Positions 15,226-27,830 of a stretch of 64,000 bases of DNA are shown piece by piece. The number at the start of each line of letters is the position of its first letter. The first letter of the stretch is position 1. The stretch is taken from contig NC_061797.1 in assembly GCF_021462225.1 (NCBI RefSeq), positions 21,475,093 to 21,539,092 of the forward strand, read 5' to 3'. The notes below the pieces were generated by a model. The model saw nothing but the letters and a program-made list of their open reading frames with translations. It searched no databases and was not told where the DNA came from. The stretch is from Girardinichthys multiradiatus (lineage: Eukaryota; Chordata; Actinopteri; Cyprinodontiformes; Goodeidae). The translations under genes were made by a program, and so were the position numbers.

Positions 15226-16080
15226 CAATGCCTTGCAAAATAATTCATTAGCCTTAATTGTTTTCTATTATTTTATCATGTTACAAACACAAACTTCAGT
15301 GTATTTTATGGGGGATATTATCTGATACAATTACACAAGGTAGTGCGTAACTGCGAGGTGGAAGAAAATGGAAACCTTGTTTTGACAATTTATGTAAATA
15401 AAAATCTGAAAATTGTGGAATGCTTTGTATTAAGCCTTCTTTACGTAGATACACTAAATAAAATCAGTGCAACCAATTGCCTTCAGAAGTCACCTAAGTA
15501 GGGGGTAGAGTAAAGCAGAGTCTGACCCCCTAAATACAGCTAAATACATCTAAATACAGCTTATCTGTGAAGACCTCAGTGGTATGTTAATATAAACGAG
15601 ACATATATGAGACAAATAACATAAATGCGACAAGACAAAAAACACACCAGACAGGTCATTGGTCAAGTTGTGGAGACGTTTAAAGAAGAATTATATTATA
15701 AAACACCACGGCCAACTATCATCCAAAAAAAAGAAAATAGTATGGCACTCTCTTCAACTGATATCCAGGCAAGGACGGTATTAGTCAGAGAAGCAGCCTA
15801 AAAGAACCAATAATAACTCTGGTGAAGTTGCAGAGATCCACAGCTAAGTTGGAGTAATGTGTTGACTGGCCAACTATTAGTCATTTTCTGTTTGTCATAA
15901 GAAATAAAGTGTGATGAACTGTAATTGTAGCAAAAGGTAAAAGAATGAGTATTGTTTGTTAAAAACCATGTATCCTTTTTTCCTTCAACTATGTGATATT
16001 TTGTGTTAATCAGATAAATATAAAATTTTAGATGTAACCTTAGAAAAGTTAATGGGGGTGAATAATCTTAAAAGGCACTG
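15226..16080 (+). mobile_element. internally deleted Tc1-like element
   Basis: The left end CAATGCCTTGCAAAA follows a TA at 15224-15225. The right end AAAAGGCACTG is its inverted counterpart, so the element is 855 bp long. Inside are the family's 5' leader (CAGTGCAACCAATTGCCTTC, then AAATACAGCT) and the start of the transposase region, where ACACACCAGACAGGTCA and TCAGAGAAGCAGCCTAAAAG remain visible. The sequence jumps to the 3' arm near 15890-15950, so most of the catalytic domain is absent. Many small indels show age. The family was recognised from the general pattern of abundant fish Tc1 elements; no catalytic residue survives. Confidence 0.75.
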
Positions 16081-17419
16081 TGAATTAAATCTTTAGCCCA
16101 ATCTTGCTGAACAAAGGGAATATTTTCATTTTAGATCAGAGACAGTAATTCCTTAGTTTTACTTTTCCTAAATATTAGTAAACATAGAGCCGACACAGTA
16201 TAAGCTGATATTTAAGTCCTTGAATTGTTTCGCATTATATATTTATAGTTTGAAGCAATCCTGACAAATATGGACCTTCCTTTGTTTAGCCAATGTTTCT
16301 GAAAACTGAATTAAGGTTTTTAAAAATGGATTTTATTAACTTCGCCTTAAGGTGTAGGAGAGTTAAAAATAATCCAGAGCATCATGATGATGCAGTGCAG
16401 TGATTGTTTGTGGGAGTTTATTTTAAGTAGTTTCCAAATTTCACCCTAGTGCACAAATATACATAAAAATACATGATGCACAAAAATGCATAACAGTGTT
16501 TGGATACATGGTTATGGTATACAATGCATGATGGTACATTAAATAAAGAAAAAAACATAAGTTTGGGAGAGGGTTTGTGGAATTGCTGGGATATTTCTTT
16601 CCATATATCACATTTTGCTCTAGCTTGCAATGAACGATTCACTCACACTGCTGCTTATGTTTCAGAGAATGGTTCAGAAAAACACATGGAGACATCTGGC
16701 TGTAATGTGATTTGTAGAGAGCCTGACCGTGAGCATAATGGAATCTTGTCACTCAGAGGGAGCAAAAATGTAATTAATTCAATTCTTCTTTATGACAGTT
16801 TGGACTTTGATTACCAAAGACCTGCTGACAGTAGCTTTGGTGCCAGAGCCTTGTTTATAAATTAATGTTACAGTAAAATCTGTCAGTTCTTGTCAACCAT
16901 TTGTGTAGCTGGACCTATTTACAAACATTTTTCTATATGTGTGACATTTCTTTGTGATTTTCCAGCAAACTAATTTGGCTGTCCGTGCTGTGATTGGGAT
17001 ATCTGTTGAATACAGCTGAAAGCACTATGTTTATGTAAACTGAACCAAAATTTGCAGCCTTTTTTTTCTCACTGCCTGCATTTAGTGGATCTAAACGTTT
17101 TCTATTTTAGGCCAGTTACGTTTACTAAAATTGTTTTATTGCTATCTTCAAATTCAGAAAGTTACATGCACTAAAACTGCTTTTGCCTTGAACAATTTGG
17201 GAAAGCCCAGATGATGATGTCACGGCTTTGTAAATGTCTGATAGATTAATTCACAACATTTGAGCTAAATGGAGGTACGCCTCAAACACACTGTTTTCTT
17301 CTGTGACACCATGGAAAGATTCATATAAAGCAGCCAAGAAATCAAGAACAGAATTGTAAAACTGCAATGCCTCCTTGTGTGCAATTTCCAGATATCTGAG
17401 AATGAGTGTCCCTCTGTTC
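16081..17419. other. unannotated interval
   Basis: No element ends or domains were recognised. The 121-codon plus-strand frame at 16500-16865 shows no membrane, repeat or catalytic pattern, and I treat it as chance. Confidence 0.45.
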
Positions 17420-18200
17420 ACACAACTATACACAAGGATAAACAACATAGGAATGTCTGGCCATTGTGCCATTCCAGAAGCAGACAGGTTTTGTGTCCCA
17501 GAGATTATGTTTTCTGCCAAATGTATATCAAACCCAGAGTAAAAGCAAAACCTTTTGTAAAGAAGCTGGCTGAAGCTGGTGAGCGATGGCAATTATCCAC
17601 CATAACTGTACCAGTATGGGCTGAAAGGCCACTCAGCATGGAAGAAGCCATTATTCCAGCTGTAAAGTAACTCACATAATTGATGACATCATGAGGAAAG
17701 AACATTATGCGAACATACTGATGCAATATCTAGGAGCAAAAAGCTTGGGCACAAATGGCTCTTTTAAATGGATAGTGACCTTAAGCATACAGGCAAATTA
17801 CAACAAAGTAAATATTCAGGAATGGCCTCATCTCAGTTTGATCGAGAATTTATGAGCAGAGCTGAGAAAATGCATTTGAGCAACACTGTGGCCCAGCATT
17901 GACTCAGCTACACCAGTTTGTTAGGAGGAATGAGCCATAATTCCAGCAAACTATTGTGAGAAGCTAGAGGAAGGACACCAAAAACAAATGTCCCAAGTCA
18001 TACAGTTTTAAAGGCAATTCTAAGAAATACTAAGAAAATGTCTACCCACTTCTGAACTTAAAGAAAGTTAAAAAAGCTAAATTCAATCATAAAAAACAGA
18101 AACAGTTGGTAATCCTAACAGATTACAAACAGGATAATTTTTGCCTGACTAGCAGTGCAAATATCTGGTTTCAGTTGTATAAACGGAATAACTTGTTTCA
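17420..18200 (+). pseudogene. Sleeping Beauty-like Tc1 transposase relic
   Basis: The sequence follows the Tc1/Sleeping Beauty transposase gene in order on the plus strand. Near 17545-17650 are remnants of the second half of the DNA-binding region (frame words VKKLAEAGERWQLSTI and ERPLSMEEAI). A deletion follows. Near 17680-17860 comes DNA resembling the catalytic core (GACATCATGAGGAAAG, then ATGGATAGTGACCTTAAGCA). Near 17900-18010 is the C-terminal part (GTTAGGAGGAATGAGCC, then TTTAAAGGCAATTCTAAGAA). Stops and frameshifts are everywhere. The outer ends are poorly defined; neither terminal repeat is intact. It is an old dead copy, distinct in sequence from the other Tc1 families in the window. 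Confidence 0.7.
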
Positions 18201-20085
18201 TTGTGCCTAAGAAATAAAAGCAAATATACAGCACAATTACACGTTATTTGCTCACCCTAAATAGCAGATTTTAGACAGCAGCTTCATGACATTGAATTTA
18301 GGAGTTTGAGCAGAGCTGATGTAATAATACTGTTTATCTCAGAGGCTAATATAGTATAAAGCCATTGCACTTTTCTCCCTCTCAGCTCCTTCCTCCAAAT
18401 CACTGCTCTCCATTCTAGCACTGTGAATAACCTCCAATCATTTACCCTAAGCCCTCCACAGAGAGCTTAGTAATGTGATGATGCTGTACTTCTAAAACAA
18501 GGTGGCATAAAACATAGTACCATGTAAAAAAAATAAACACAAAAAGGAGACCTCAAACAGAAACTCTGTTTAACCATATATCACAGTTTAGGTGCCGGAC
18601 AGGGAAATATGCTGACATCAGGGCCCTATCTGCTTTTCTTACCCTCCATGGACACTTCATAAAACAAGGGGTGGGTGTAAATTTAGAGGATGTAGCCGTA
18701 AACAATAGGCCACTGGGAAAAGTTTAGAGAGTTCAGCTCGGATAACAGTTTAGCCAGGAGAACCGGCTGATGATGAATAGGTTTGTTTGTCACCTTTCTT
18801 CCCTCTCCAGGGAACAAATGATATGGATCACAGAGGGAGAGCGGGTATACAAGAGGAAAAGAAAAACAGCATCCTAAATCGAAGCATATTACAGCCTGCT
18901 CAGAAAATGGCTGGTCTGTGAACCTTTAACAATCACCCTAATGTGATGTGTCAGAAATGTTCTTTAATCATTTACAGCAGGAGGGTTTTTTTTGGCTTTT
19001 GTGTTAAGAATAGAATCCATATTTTAAGCCACAACTTACTAATCATTATTGATTAGTTTTAGGAATACTGAGTGGAAAAGGTTTCTTATTACAGACATGC
19101 GTATCCAGATACACACAAGCATGCACTGTGGCACAGAAATACAGCTCACACAAAAAAAACTTTGGGTTTATAATAGCCTTATGAGTACATACCTCTAACA
19201 ACGTACACAGATAACAAACAAGACCCCTAGAGATTTGAAATGCGATGTTCATTCACTTCAGAACGTTGCATGGCTTAACAATCACATCACTGTTTCTTAA
19301 AATGAATTATAGTGTGTAATATAGAGGCATCTGAGTGGGGGGTGAAGAAAGATACAGAGATAGAGAAACCAAGCCTGGGAGAGCTCAGCAGCTTTGAACG
19401 TACCTCAAGGGAAATCTGGAGCTTTAGATAATGACAGGTCTCTTGTATTACCTGATACCAGGTTCTGCATTATGCTACGAACAAAACTTCATTGCATTTC
19501 TCATCTATGCTAGTCATCTCTCAGCAACACACATTGAAAAGGTTGCTGCTGTGCTGTAAAGCATACAAAAATTTGTGCTACATGATTATGAACATGGTCC
19601 TGTCTCACAGTTTCGCTGACTAAGACGTAAAAACAGACATTTTCTTTCTAAAAACATTTACAAACCTTTTTACTTAAAGCGGCACCTTTTCCTGACTTCA
19701 TGATTATTCAGTAGTCTTAAACAAATGTTAGATATTTTTATTAGTTTTTTTCAAGATTCAAGTACTTTTATAAGTCACACGTTCTTAGTACTTTTTGTAA
19801 TTGTTTTATTTCTTTTTATATTTTTTAAATGGAATGCTTTGTTAAGTAAAGTACACAGTTTTGTTTGTTCTCGTTTTTTTGCTGATTAAACTCAACTCCT
19901 CGAACCAAGCCTTTGTGTTTCTCCAAAATGCACAGACTCCCAGAAATCTGCACAAGGCACCCTTTTGGTCCTGATTGGACATGGCAGTCATTAAAATAAA
20001 AATAATTAATTTTGTTTTAAAAACACCTGTGAGCAAATAATTATGTCCATTTTGCCAGACATTGCGTGGGAAAGTCAAAGGATTT
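18201..20085. other. unannotated interval
   Basis: Nothing is supportable beyond AT-rich sequence with short open frames. Around 18240-18480 and 18560-18900 the sequence is non-repetitive and less AT-biased. Confidence 0.45.
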
Positions 20086-20089
20086 TGAA

Positions 20090-21125
20090 TAATAACTGCT
20101 GTAGGTTAGTCAACCCACAAGCTAAGATTAACTTAGCCTCCCTGGTTAGCTTTAGTAAATTTACCTGGATAGATTATATAAACCCACTGTCAGAGTTTGT
20201 GGTTGATGGGGACCGGGATGCAGACAGAAGCTTGGTAGCCACATAGTCTTTGGAATCTTTTCTTTAATTAAACAAAAAAACAAACGACTTCACCAGGAGA
20301 CAGAGCAGAAGATCCAGGAAGATAACAGGTGCAACCAACAGGGAACAAGTGAAACCGGTAAGCTTTTATACATAGGGGGGAATTGTGAAACAAAGAAAAT
20401 GAGAGAGGCAGGTAATCAGATGATTGCTGGCAGGTGTGAAGACCAGGTGTAGCGAACTGAAGGAATAAGTTTCTATGGCAACAAGAGCTGGGAAACGCAG
20501 AGACAGGAGGGGATACTAAACTAAAGACAACTCTAAGGGAAACAAACACTAAACTAACTGGGAGGAGCAGGGAACAGAAACCTAAACATAAGCTAACATA
20601 AATAGTAACTCTAGAAGAACTAAATCTAAGGAGATGGAAACAACATAAATAAACAAGCACAAGAATACTAAACGAGAAACTAAAACTAAATAAAACCAAA
20701 GAGGGGAAATAACCATGAGGATAGAACTAAACTAAATAACAGATTTGGGGAAGAAAATAGATCTAAAGTAAACACACGAGTACAAGGATCTAAGCAAATA
20801 CTAACTAGACAAAAGTAAACTACAAAAGTAAAAAAAAAAAAAAGTAAATGGCAAAGTAAACAAAAACAAAGACGAAAATGGCAGATCCTGACATCTACCT
20901 GGTTAGGTTAAGTAATTCTTTGGTTAGGTTTAGTAAGCCGATCAGTTAAGGTTAAGCCTTCCTGGTTAGCTTTAGTAAATCTGAAAACATTAAATAAATT
21001 TACCTAGTGTAGGGTTAGTACATTTACATTGTACTTAACCTAACGTAGGTTAAACAAACCTCCATGGTTAAGTATAGTAAACATACCAGGTATGCTAAGT
21101 AAATTTCTCTGGTTTAGTTTAGAAA
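20090..21125. repeat. degenerate tandem repeat, interrupted by an LTR
   Basis: Roughly 25-30-bp units built on CCTGGTTAGCTTTAGTAAAT recur at 20140-20170, 20895-20940, 20955-20990 and more weakly to about 21115. Variants include TTTGGTTAGGTTTAGTAAG and CATGGTTAAGTATAGTAAAC. The array is split by the LTR at 20188-20893. The units are imperfect, so this is an old minisatellite. Confidence 0.6.
20188..20893 (-). mobile_element. probable solo LTR (gypsy/retrovirus type)
   Basis: The element is about 706 bp and ends TGTCAGAG...TCCTGACA, so it has TG...CA ends with a TGTCAG inverted terminus. On the minus strand it has LTR order: a TATAAAAG box (20363-20370 complement), then ATTAAAG as polyadenylation signal (20262-20268 complement), then a region of about 70 bp ending CTCTGACA. 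That last part (GCTACCAAGCTTCTGTCTGC) matches the equivalent region of the LTR at 58189-58612. No internal retroelement genes flank it, so it is a solo LTR. Flanking pentamers CCCAC and TCTAC do not match well, so the target duplication is decayed or the ends are off by a few bases. The 143-codon minus-strand frame inside is not a gene. Confidence 0.65.
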
Positions 21126-24100
21126 TTAAACTCCACAAATATATGCACAAACTTTGTTCTTATAGTAATAATTTCACTAAATGAGCAGCACGCTAGTGGT
21201 GTTTGTAGAAAAAAACAGAACTTTAATAAACAATTATGCCAAATTATTTTTATACATTAGTATAATAAATAAAAGCTGTTGCTCCTTGATAAATTCTGGG
21301 AAAAAATCCACAAATTACTAATGATCTTAATGTTACAGTGTGGATTTATTTCATCCACCAATCTGCTCACATAAATAGAACAATTTTGACAGGAAATAAA
21401 CTTTGGATGCTTATCCACATGATGAGTTCATGTTCTGTCATGTGAATAATTCTGAATCATTCGACTGATTGCTATTTTTTGAAGCAAATTTACAGAAATA
21501 AAATAAATATGTCTCATCTTTTAAGACCATTAAAGAGTATTTTGTGACATGTATTAAGGAGTTACAGGGTGAATCAGATAGAAAGCCTCCTAAATAATAT
21601 AAAAAATGGTATGTGCATTGTAACAAAAGGGCTGGCTTGCTTACACATTCTGGCTCAAAAGTGAGGAAAGCTGTTTGCTCCGTCCTTCTGCATTAACATC
21701 AAGCGCCTGCTTGGAGGAAGGATAGGCAGTTGCATCCAGAAGTCACAACCTTGCCTTTTGCAATTTTGGACTGTTCATGAAAGAAGCTTCTTCAGTTGCA
21801 CAAGTAGAGGACATAATGTAAGATGACTGAGAAATGTGAACCTTTAAAACATATCACCCTGAAGAATCGCAAAAAACAACTGTAAAAACACATTTAAAAC
21901 TTTCACACTCTTTTTGACACTCAATAGGAAGCAATGTTTAGGAAGGACTGATAGCTTATTTTACCACTATCTCAAAAAGCAATAAAAAATTAAAATACAA
22001 ACATAATTTACCAGGTATTACCCATGCAATTACCGTCAATTTAGAACATTTTACTGTCAACACATTACTGTTAATTCATTACAGTATCTACGGTACTTTT
22101 CAGGGCATTTAAAGAAAACTAATCAAGTAGAAAAGGACTCGGAGGAAAGACAAGATTCAAATATGTGATTCAGCAGCAGTAGCAAACTGCTAAATAAAGT
22201 TCTTTTTCATGGTCTTGCCAAATATGCCGCTCCATGCACGGAGAAACACTAATTAAAGTATCTTATCACTGGGTCATCTATTCATTTGGCTTTTACCATT
22301 TCCGTCAAAGATCCTCTCTCATCCACATAGGGAATGGGAGCCAATTCTCCCTCCAGAAATCCACAAAATCTCTTTACTTTTATACACACAAATATACACA
22401 CTCTGTTATGGAAAGCAGCACCATACAGCAAAAAAATAAATGAAGCTTAATCCTGCCTGTCTTATCAACATAGTGATAAATCTGCCTGCAAAACTCCTAC
22501 CAAAACGTTTTTTCCTTTTAGAGCAGCAGAAATAAAAATGCCAATGTGGATCATATTATTCATGGTTTTGAGGTTATTATATCAATATAATCAGGAGAAC
22601 AATGTTTTCTTTCTAAATATATATTTTCCTTTATACATGACATTAAATGTATCCCAGTATTATGACAATATTCCCAGAAAAAAAATTTCCTTTTGTAAAT
22701 CACAGTTTAGTGGTAAGATAAAATCATAGATTATTTTTCATGATATTCAGATGCTTGCGTTAAAGTAAGCAAATGTGGCAACCCAGAAAAGTAGATTAAA
22801 AAAGAAGATCAGCACCTTGGTGAACAGGGGCGGTTGTCAAAATCATTCCATTTAACACTTTTGCTATATCTCCACCCCATTTACCAGTTGTGGAGCTAGT
22901 CACTGCAGATGGATTGTCAATAAAGGCCAACACTGCCAAGGAAACGTAACAACCCTGTATGGGACAGAAAAAAATGCTTTTAAACATCTCACACGACAGG
23001 ACAGAAGGTTGGTAATATCTCAGTATCATGGTAAGCACTTTGGTATGTCATTTTCAGTTCATATTCCATAGATTTTGTCACGAGGTCTGTCAGGGTCTGA
23101 GCAGTAACTAAGCAGGGACTAAAATATAAAAAAATATTAACAGTATTTTTAGTTATCAACATCAGCCCAAATTTTCATATCGGTGTATCCCTACACCTAG
23201 CCCTTTAGTAAAGGAAGATGTTCAACACACATGAAAATTATCCACAGCACATTACATCAACCCCAATCCTTTCCACATCTTCGCCTTGCTGGATTTTTGA
23301 AAACTCACATGAGTACAGGGTATCACCAGATTGATTTATGGCCTTGGTAGCTCAGTCTGGCTGCAACAGAACTGTTTGGTGAAAGACACTATTCTTTTTC
23401 ATGTTGTTACCTCAGTTTGTGCATTCTCTGACAGCATAGACTTTCAGCTCATAACTATAGCAATTTGGCTCTAAAAGCATAGAATCAGTTTAATCTCTGA
23501 CCTCTAGCCTTCCTGACCTTTGTCTCCTAATTGTGGAATAAAATTGGGTGGATAGCCTGTTGCTTTGTCAATTGAGTCTGAAAAAAATCTCCCTGTCTTC
23601 AAATGTGAGAGGTGCAGAGCACAGCGAAAAGCATTCTATTGGTGACAGAGGGACCAAAGACACTTAAAAGGATTTTCTCTAAACACAACCTTCTGGTGCA
23701 GCTCAAACCTAACAACCCTCTCAAACAGAAAGAATAAAACATCCAAACACAAGCTAACCAGTGTTGTTTGAGCTTTTGATTGCTATGCTCAGGCCTTTCA
23801 TACAAGGGAAGGTTGATGACTTCACAAGTGCAAGGCACGAAAAAGAAAACCCAGCTTCTCATGTCAAAACTAATCTTTCCTCTTAAAATTTAGAACGAAA
23901 GGACATCTCTTTGAAGATTGTGAGGTGCATGTTGTGCACATAAAATACAAAAGACTTGAGATGAAGGTGAAGGAAGCAATATATTAAACCCAGAAGGTAA
24001 CCTCAGTTGTTTCTGTCCAACACACACAATGGAGGTTCAACTCTCCTCTGTTTCACAACCATCTGCACCATCATGTGTTTAAAACGCTATCCATTTTGCC

Positions 24101-25524
24101 CTAAAGAAGCATTTGAATGAGTTCATTTTGATTCTACAAGTAAAGTAATTTTTCTGTTTTCAACAACCAATAAAGTGTTGCTCTCACTTAAACTCTTCAT
24201 TCCTTTCTAAGTGTAGAATCAAATCATCCAAAAAAAACTCGAGTAAAATAAATGTATGTTCATAGTCTTAATATCATTCAGCTCAAACTACGCCAACTGC
24301 TCTTGATATTTTTGAAAACAATGAACCTTTGACTTAACCTTATTACTGACCTCTAAGCAGCAGTTGTTATATGATGAACACATTCAGTGGAGGTTCTTCA
24401 TCAGCATGTCAAATAAAAAGCATCTTTGATGCGCAAGATTTGTCAGGCTAATAGAAACAGCGCCCTGTGAAGGTCAGTGATGTCGCATGGTGATGAACAA
24501 CAGAAGGTAAGTGGGAGGAGACAACTGGAGGATGCCAGGTGTTGACAGGAATTGGAGGCTGCGATTGGCTGAGGGACACAGCACATGGTGGAAAAGAGGA
24601 GGCAACAACCATAAGGGGTTGGAGGGAAAAAAGGGATGAGGACACAGTGACCCCCTTGTAAACTATAAGGTAGAGAATTCTGGTCTTACTTTCTTACAGT
24701 TAAACTGAACCATTTATATGTTTCAGAATAATTGACTAGGCACACATTTATTCAGAATATTACCAATTTGCCCGGTTGCATTACAGATTACCACATTCCT
24801 GTTATCTATCGTTTTCTGGTATGTGCATTGTACTAAGTCAGTGTTCATTTTCCTTTGTATAAATGAAACACATGGACTTGGACATGGATTTTCAGGGCAA
24901 AATAAGGGGGAGGTATTTGCCAAAACACACCAAATGTCTGGAAATTGAGATGAATTGCTCATGTTAGGCCACGTTTGCAGAAATGGACTAACAGACGGGG
25001 GAGAGTAGCCATCGGTCAGGGTCCTGGCCAGGATTCATAATGACCCTAGGGCAGATTACTAGCCATCTGTACAGTGCTATAGATATCTGCAGACTGCTCC
25101 AGTGGCAGAAAAAGGAAACATTGGAGGTGGAAGAATGGATGATTGACCTTTGGGTGAATAAGTAAAGAGGCAAGGCTCATAGGAAAGACAGACAGGATGA
25201 GATGGACAGAGGCAAAGAGAGAGAGGTAGAGAGAGAGAAAGGGTGACTGACCATGATAGATGGAGACCCTTACAATCTGGAGGAAACGGAAGGAGCATGA
25301 CTTACACCCGGCCATGTCCTACAGTATATCACTTATGGTCGCTTGCCACAGCCCAAGGCTTGGAGGAAGAGGAAAGGTGAAAGAGTCTGTCAGTTCCATC
25401 TTCTCACAGGTGCTTGGAGACAAGCCATTTGTCAAAGTTTGTCATTGGCTCTGAGGTTATCTTGCTTCTCTGATAGAAGATGATAGGAAGAACATCAGAG
25501 TGTGTGCGTGTTCTATGGGAATGA
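21126..25524. other. long interval without recognised genes
   Basis: AT-rich sequence with only short frames. Some GA/TC-rich low complexity occurs at about 25200-25240. No mobile element ends were identified. Confidence 0.45.
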
Positions 25525-25549
25525 ATGTGTGTGTGCGTGCGTGTGTGTA
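25525..25549. repeat. short (TG)n microsatellite with CG variants
   Basis: TGTGTGTGTGCGTGCGTGTG-type run; low complexity only. Confidence 0.8.
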
Positions 25550-26940
25550 CGGGGAGTTGGGATTGGGAAGAGGGGGTGAGTTTCATTTGGTCTCTATATA
25601 TAAAACATCCATCACCCATCAGACGTGTAGGTGTCACCTAACCAGGCAAATCTAATGATGTGATCCCTTGGAAGTGGGGAGAGGGAAATCGATCTCCACA
25701 AGTTGTGTGTGAAGTTTAACAGCACTCAGCTTTGCAGGAGCAACAAGCCTACATCAGTCATTCAGAAACAACATTTTAAATAAATAAAAACAGTCTGATG
25801 CACAACCCCACGGGGAAATAACTTAATAAAAATGTTGTTCTACTTGGAGTGTTAGCAAAAACAAACATCATAAGCTGTCAAAACAGAAATAATCTCATTG
25901 GAACAGCACATAAATTATGAATCTAAATAAATTTTATAGGTAAAGCATATTTATATAATGCAAGATTATATTTAAGTATTTTTAACAGGCCACAAGCTGC
26001 AGCGTAGGTTTTCCTTGCTGCTTACTAAAACTTCATTTTATTTTTGTGATCTGTTGTGGAGCTTGCTTGCCTGGATTTGAAACTCGGGCTTGAAGAGACC
26101 ATAAGACAAGCATTGCTGCTAACAAAAATAAGTGAGCACTCTCTTTGATGTGGCTTTCATATGTCCACATTACAAAAAATGACCACCACGTCTGTCAAAG
26201 AGTGATGCATTTTGAGATGGTTAACAACACCAAAGCTGTCCGAACAGATTTCATAGACACACTTCATTTTCTGACAGTGTGACAATGAGCAGTATGTGAC
26301 ATCCTGACAGCATTTACACCAACATGTCGAACAAGACTGCTTACAGGAATGTGGCTGATAACTGGCACCTCTACACAACTCCTAATGGAAGGGAGACCTT
26401 TGGCCCTGTCCCATTTTATTCTGCTACCACAGATTTGTTGCAAAGACTTATGTCATACTTGTTTGTCCTTCTAAGTTTAATTTGCTTTAATGCAGTATGA
26501 ACAAACCTCTGAGTTTTGTTCCTTCCTCTCGTGAGAGTTGCATTCCTGCCCACTTCAGCTGGGCCTGCTAGTTCACCAAAAATAATGTTTTTTTCCAAAT
26601 ATTGTGTTTTGACCTTCAAAATGTTGCCATCTGGAGATGCATTGGACCTTCTAATATGAGACTAGGTTTAATGAGGATTTCTGAGGTTCTTCATCTTATT
26701 TTTTGATTTTTTTCAAGCTTAATTTGTCATAAGGGTCAATACTGAATGCTCATTATGTTCCAGTTTCTGAATGTGAAGCTGTCTTTCTTCTTTAAAATTA
26801 TTATTTCTTAAAGTGCCTTTTATTTGCAAACACAACCTTACAAACAGTTTTAGCTAAGATGATTTGTTTTGGGTGAAATCTGATACAGTATCTGTAAAAC
26901 TCTATGCTTGACATGAGGTTTGTTTTTGAGTTTGAGATCA
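25550..26940. other. unannotated interval
   Basis: No repeat family, domain or structured motif was recognised. Confidence 0.45.
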
Positions 26941-27028
26941 AACTCCAGAGAAAACCTTCATTCAAGCAAGAAAGCAGCCATCATATGCTGGCTGCTTTCT
27001 TGCTTGAATGAAGGTTTTCTCTGGAGTT
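26941..27028. repeat. perfect 40-bp-arm inverted repeat (hairpin)
   Basis: The left arm 26941-26980 begins AACTCCAGAGAAAACC and ends AAGCAGCCA. The right arm 26989-27028 is its exact reverse complement. They are separated by the 8-base loop TCATATGC. No mismatch occurs across the 40 pairs. No transposon end or target duplication was recognised beside it. In RNA it would form one long uninterrupted stem; in DNA, a cruciform. Whether it is transcribed is unknown. Confidence 0.97.
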
Positions 27029-27349
27029 GTGAAAAACCTATATGAATCTTGTTTTTTACATCTAACTTTTGTGTGGAGTTTGTGCAAAGAGTTTTGCTCT
27101 GTTTTTCCTCCTTTGCTTTTCCTCTGTGTCCAAAGTGAAGAGCCTCCAGACATCTTGAAAAGTCAGCACCAGGCAAGGCCAGGTCCACCTGCCATTTTAG
27201 GTGTGTCCACCAGGAAGACAGGGCCACAGCTGAAGCTGGAGAACTCTCCCTTTCATTCAATAGATGGACTTCGGAGGCAAAAACATAAGGTAGGAACTGA
27301 AGTTGTTGTGAATACTTCATCTGAACTTTAACCAGCTTTATTTTGTAGA

Positions 27350-27830
27350 AACAGAGATCCCATTATACTCTTAGCCTAATCTTCAAAAGGTTTGCGTGTA
27401 CAAATCCTCACGCAGACCCATTTGCGTCTGCAAAGCTGATCTTCAAACAAGATGCTAATCGAATTGCGTGTGTATCAATGGAATAGGCCCAACTTTTTAG
27501 CATGTTTGCCTTCATAAATATGTAAAATACATGATAATGACTCAAATGTGCAAATGTATGTGAGGGGGATATGCAAATGTAACCCTTTGCAGTGCGATTG
27601 CGATTTATCTAACCTGAAATGGATTGCGGGTGCTGTTTTGCGTCTAGATTTAGCACATTTGAAATGCTGGTACTAACTGGGATGCAAAAATGTCTGCTGT
27701 CACTGTGGCAAGAAGGAGGCATAGATTACAGAGCAATTGGAGTTGGATCAGCTGGGTTACGTTTTTTGAGTGTGAACATATTCCAGGGGAGGGTTTATAC
27801 AGTATAAAATTATTTTGTGTCACCAAAAAA
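27350..27830. mobile_element. possible DNA-transposon relic (PIF/Harbinger-like), tentative
   Basis: The segment has many words of the type TTTGCGTCTGCAAA, GCGTGTGTATC and TGCGATTGCGATTTATC. I associate these with a recurrent non-autonomous fish repeat. Ends, inverted repeats and target duplications could not be fixed, and the 62-codon frame at 27619-27807 has no clear domain. It may equally be single-copy sequence. Confidence 0.25.

Noticed and set aside
16500..16865. 121-codon plus-strand frame
   Set aside because: Composition and content look random; no motif or neighbouring exon signals.
20268..20699. 143-codon Ser/Phe/Leu-rich minus-strand frame resembling a membrane protein
   Set aside because: It lies entirely inside a solo LTR and reflects its T-rich minus strand.
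22000..22095. Possible MITE from TTACTGT/ACAGTA words
   Set aside because: No ends or inverted repeats could be defined.
26958..27331. Overlapping frames of 107 and 120 codons on opposite strands
   Set aside because: Both are generated partly by the perfect inverted repeat; no protein family fits.
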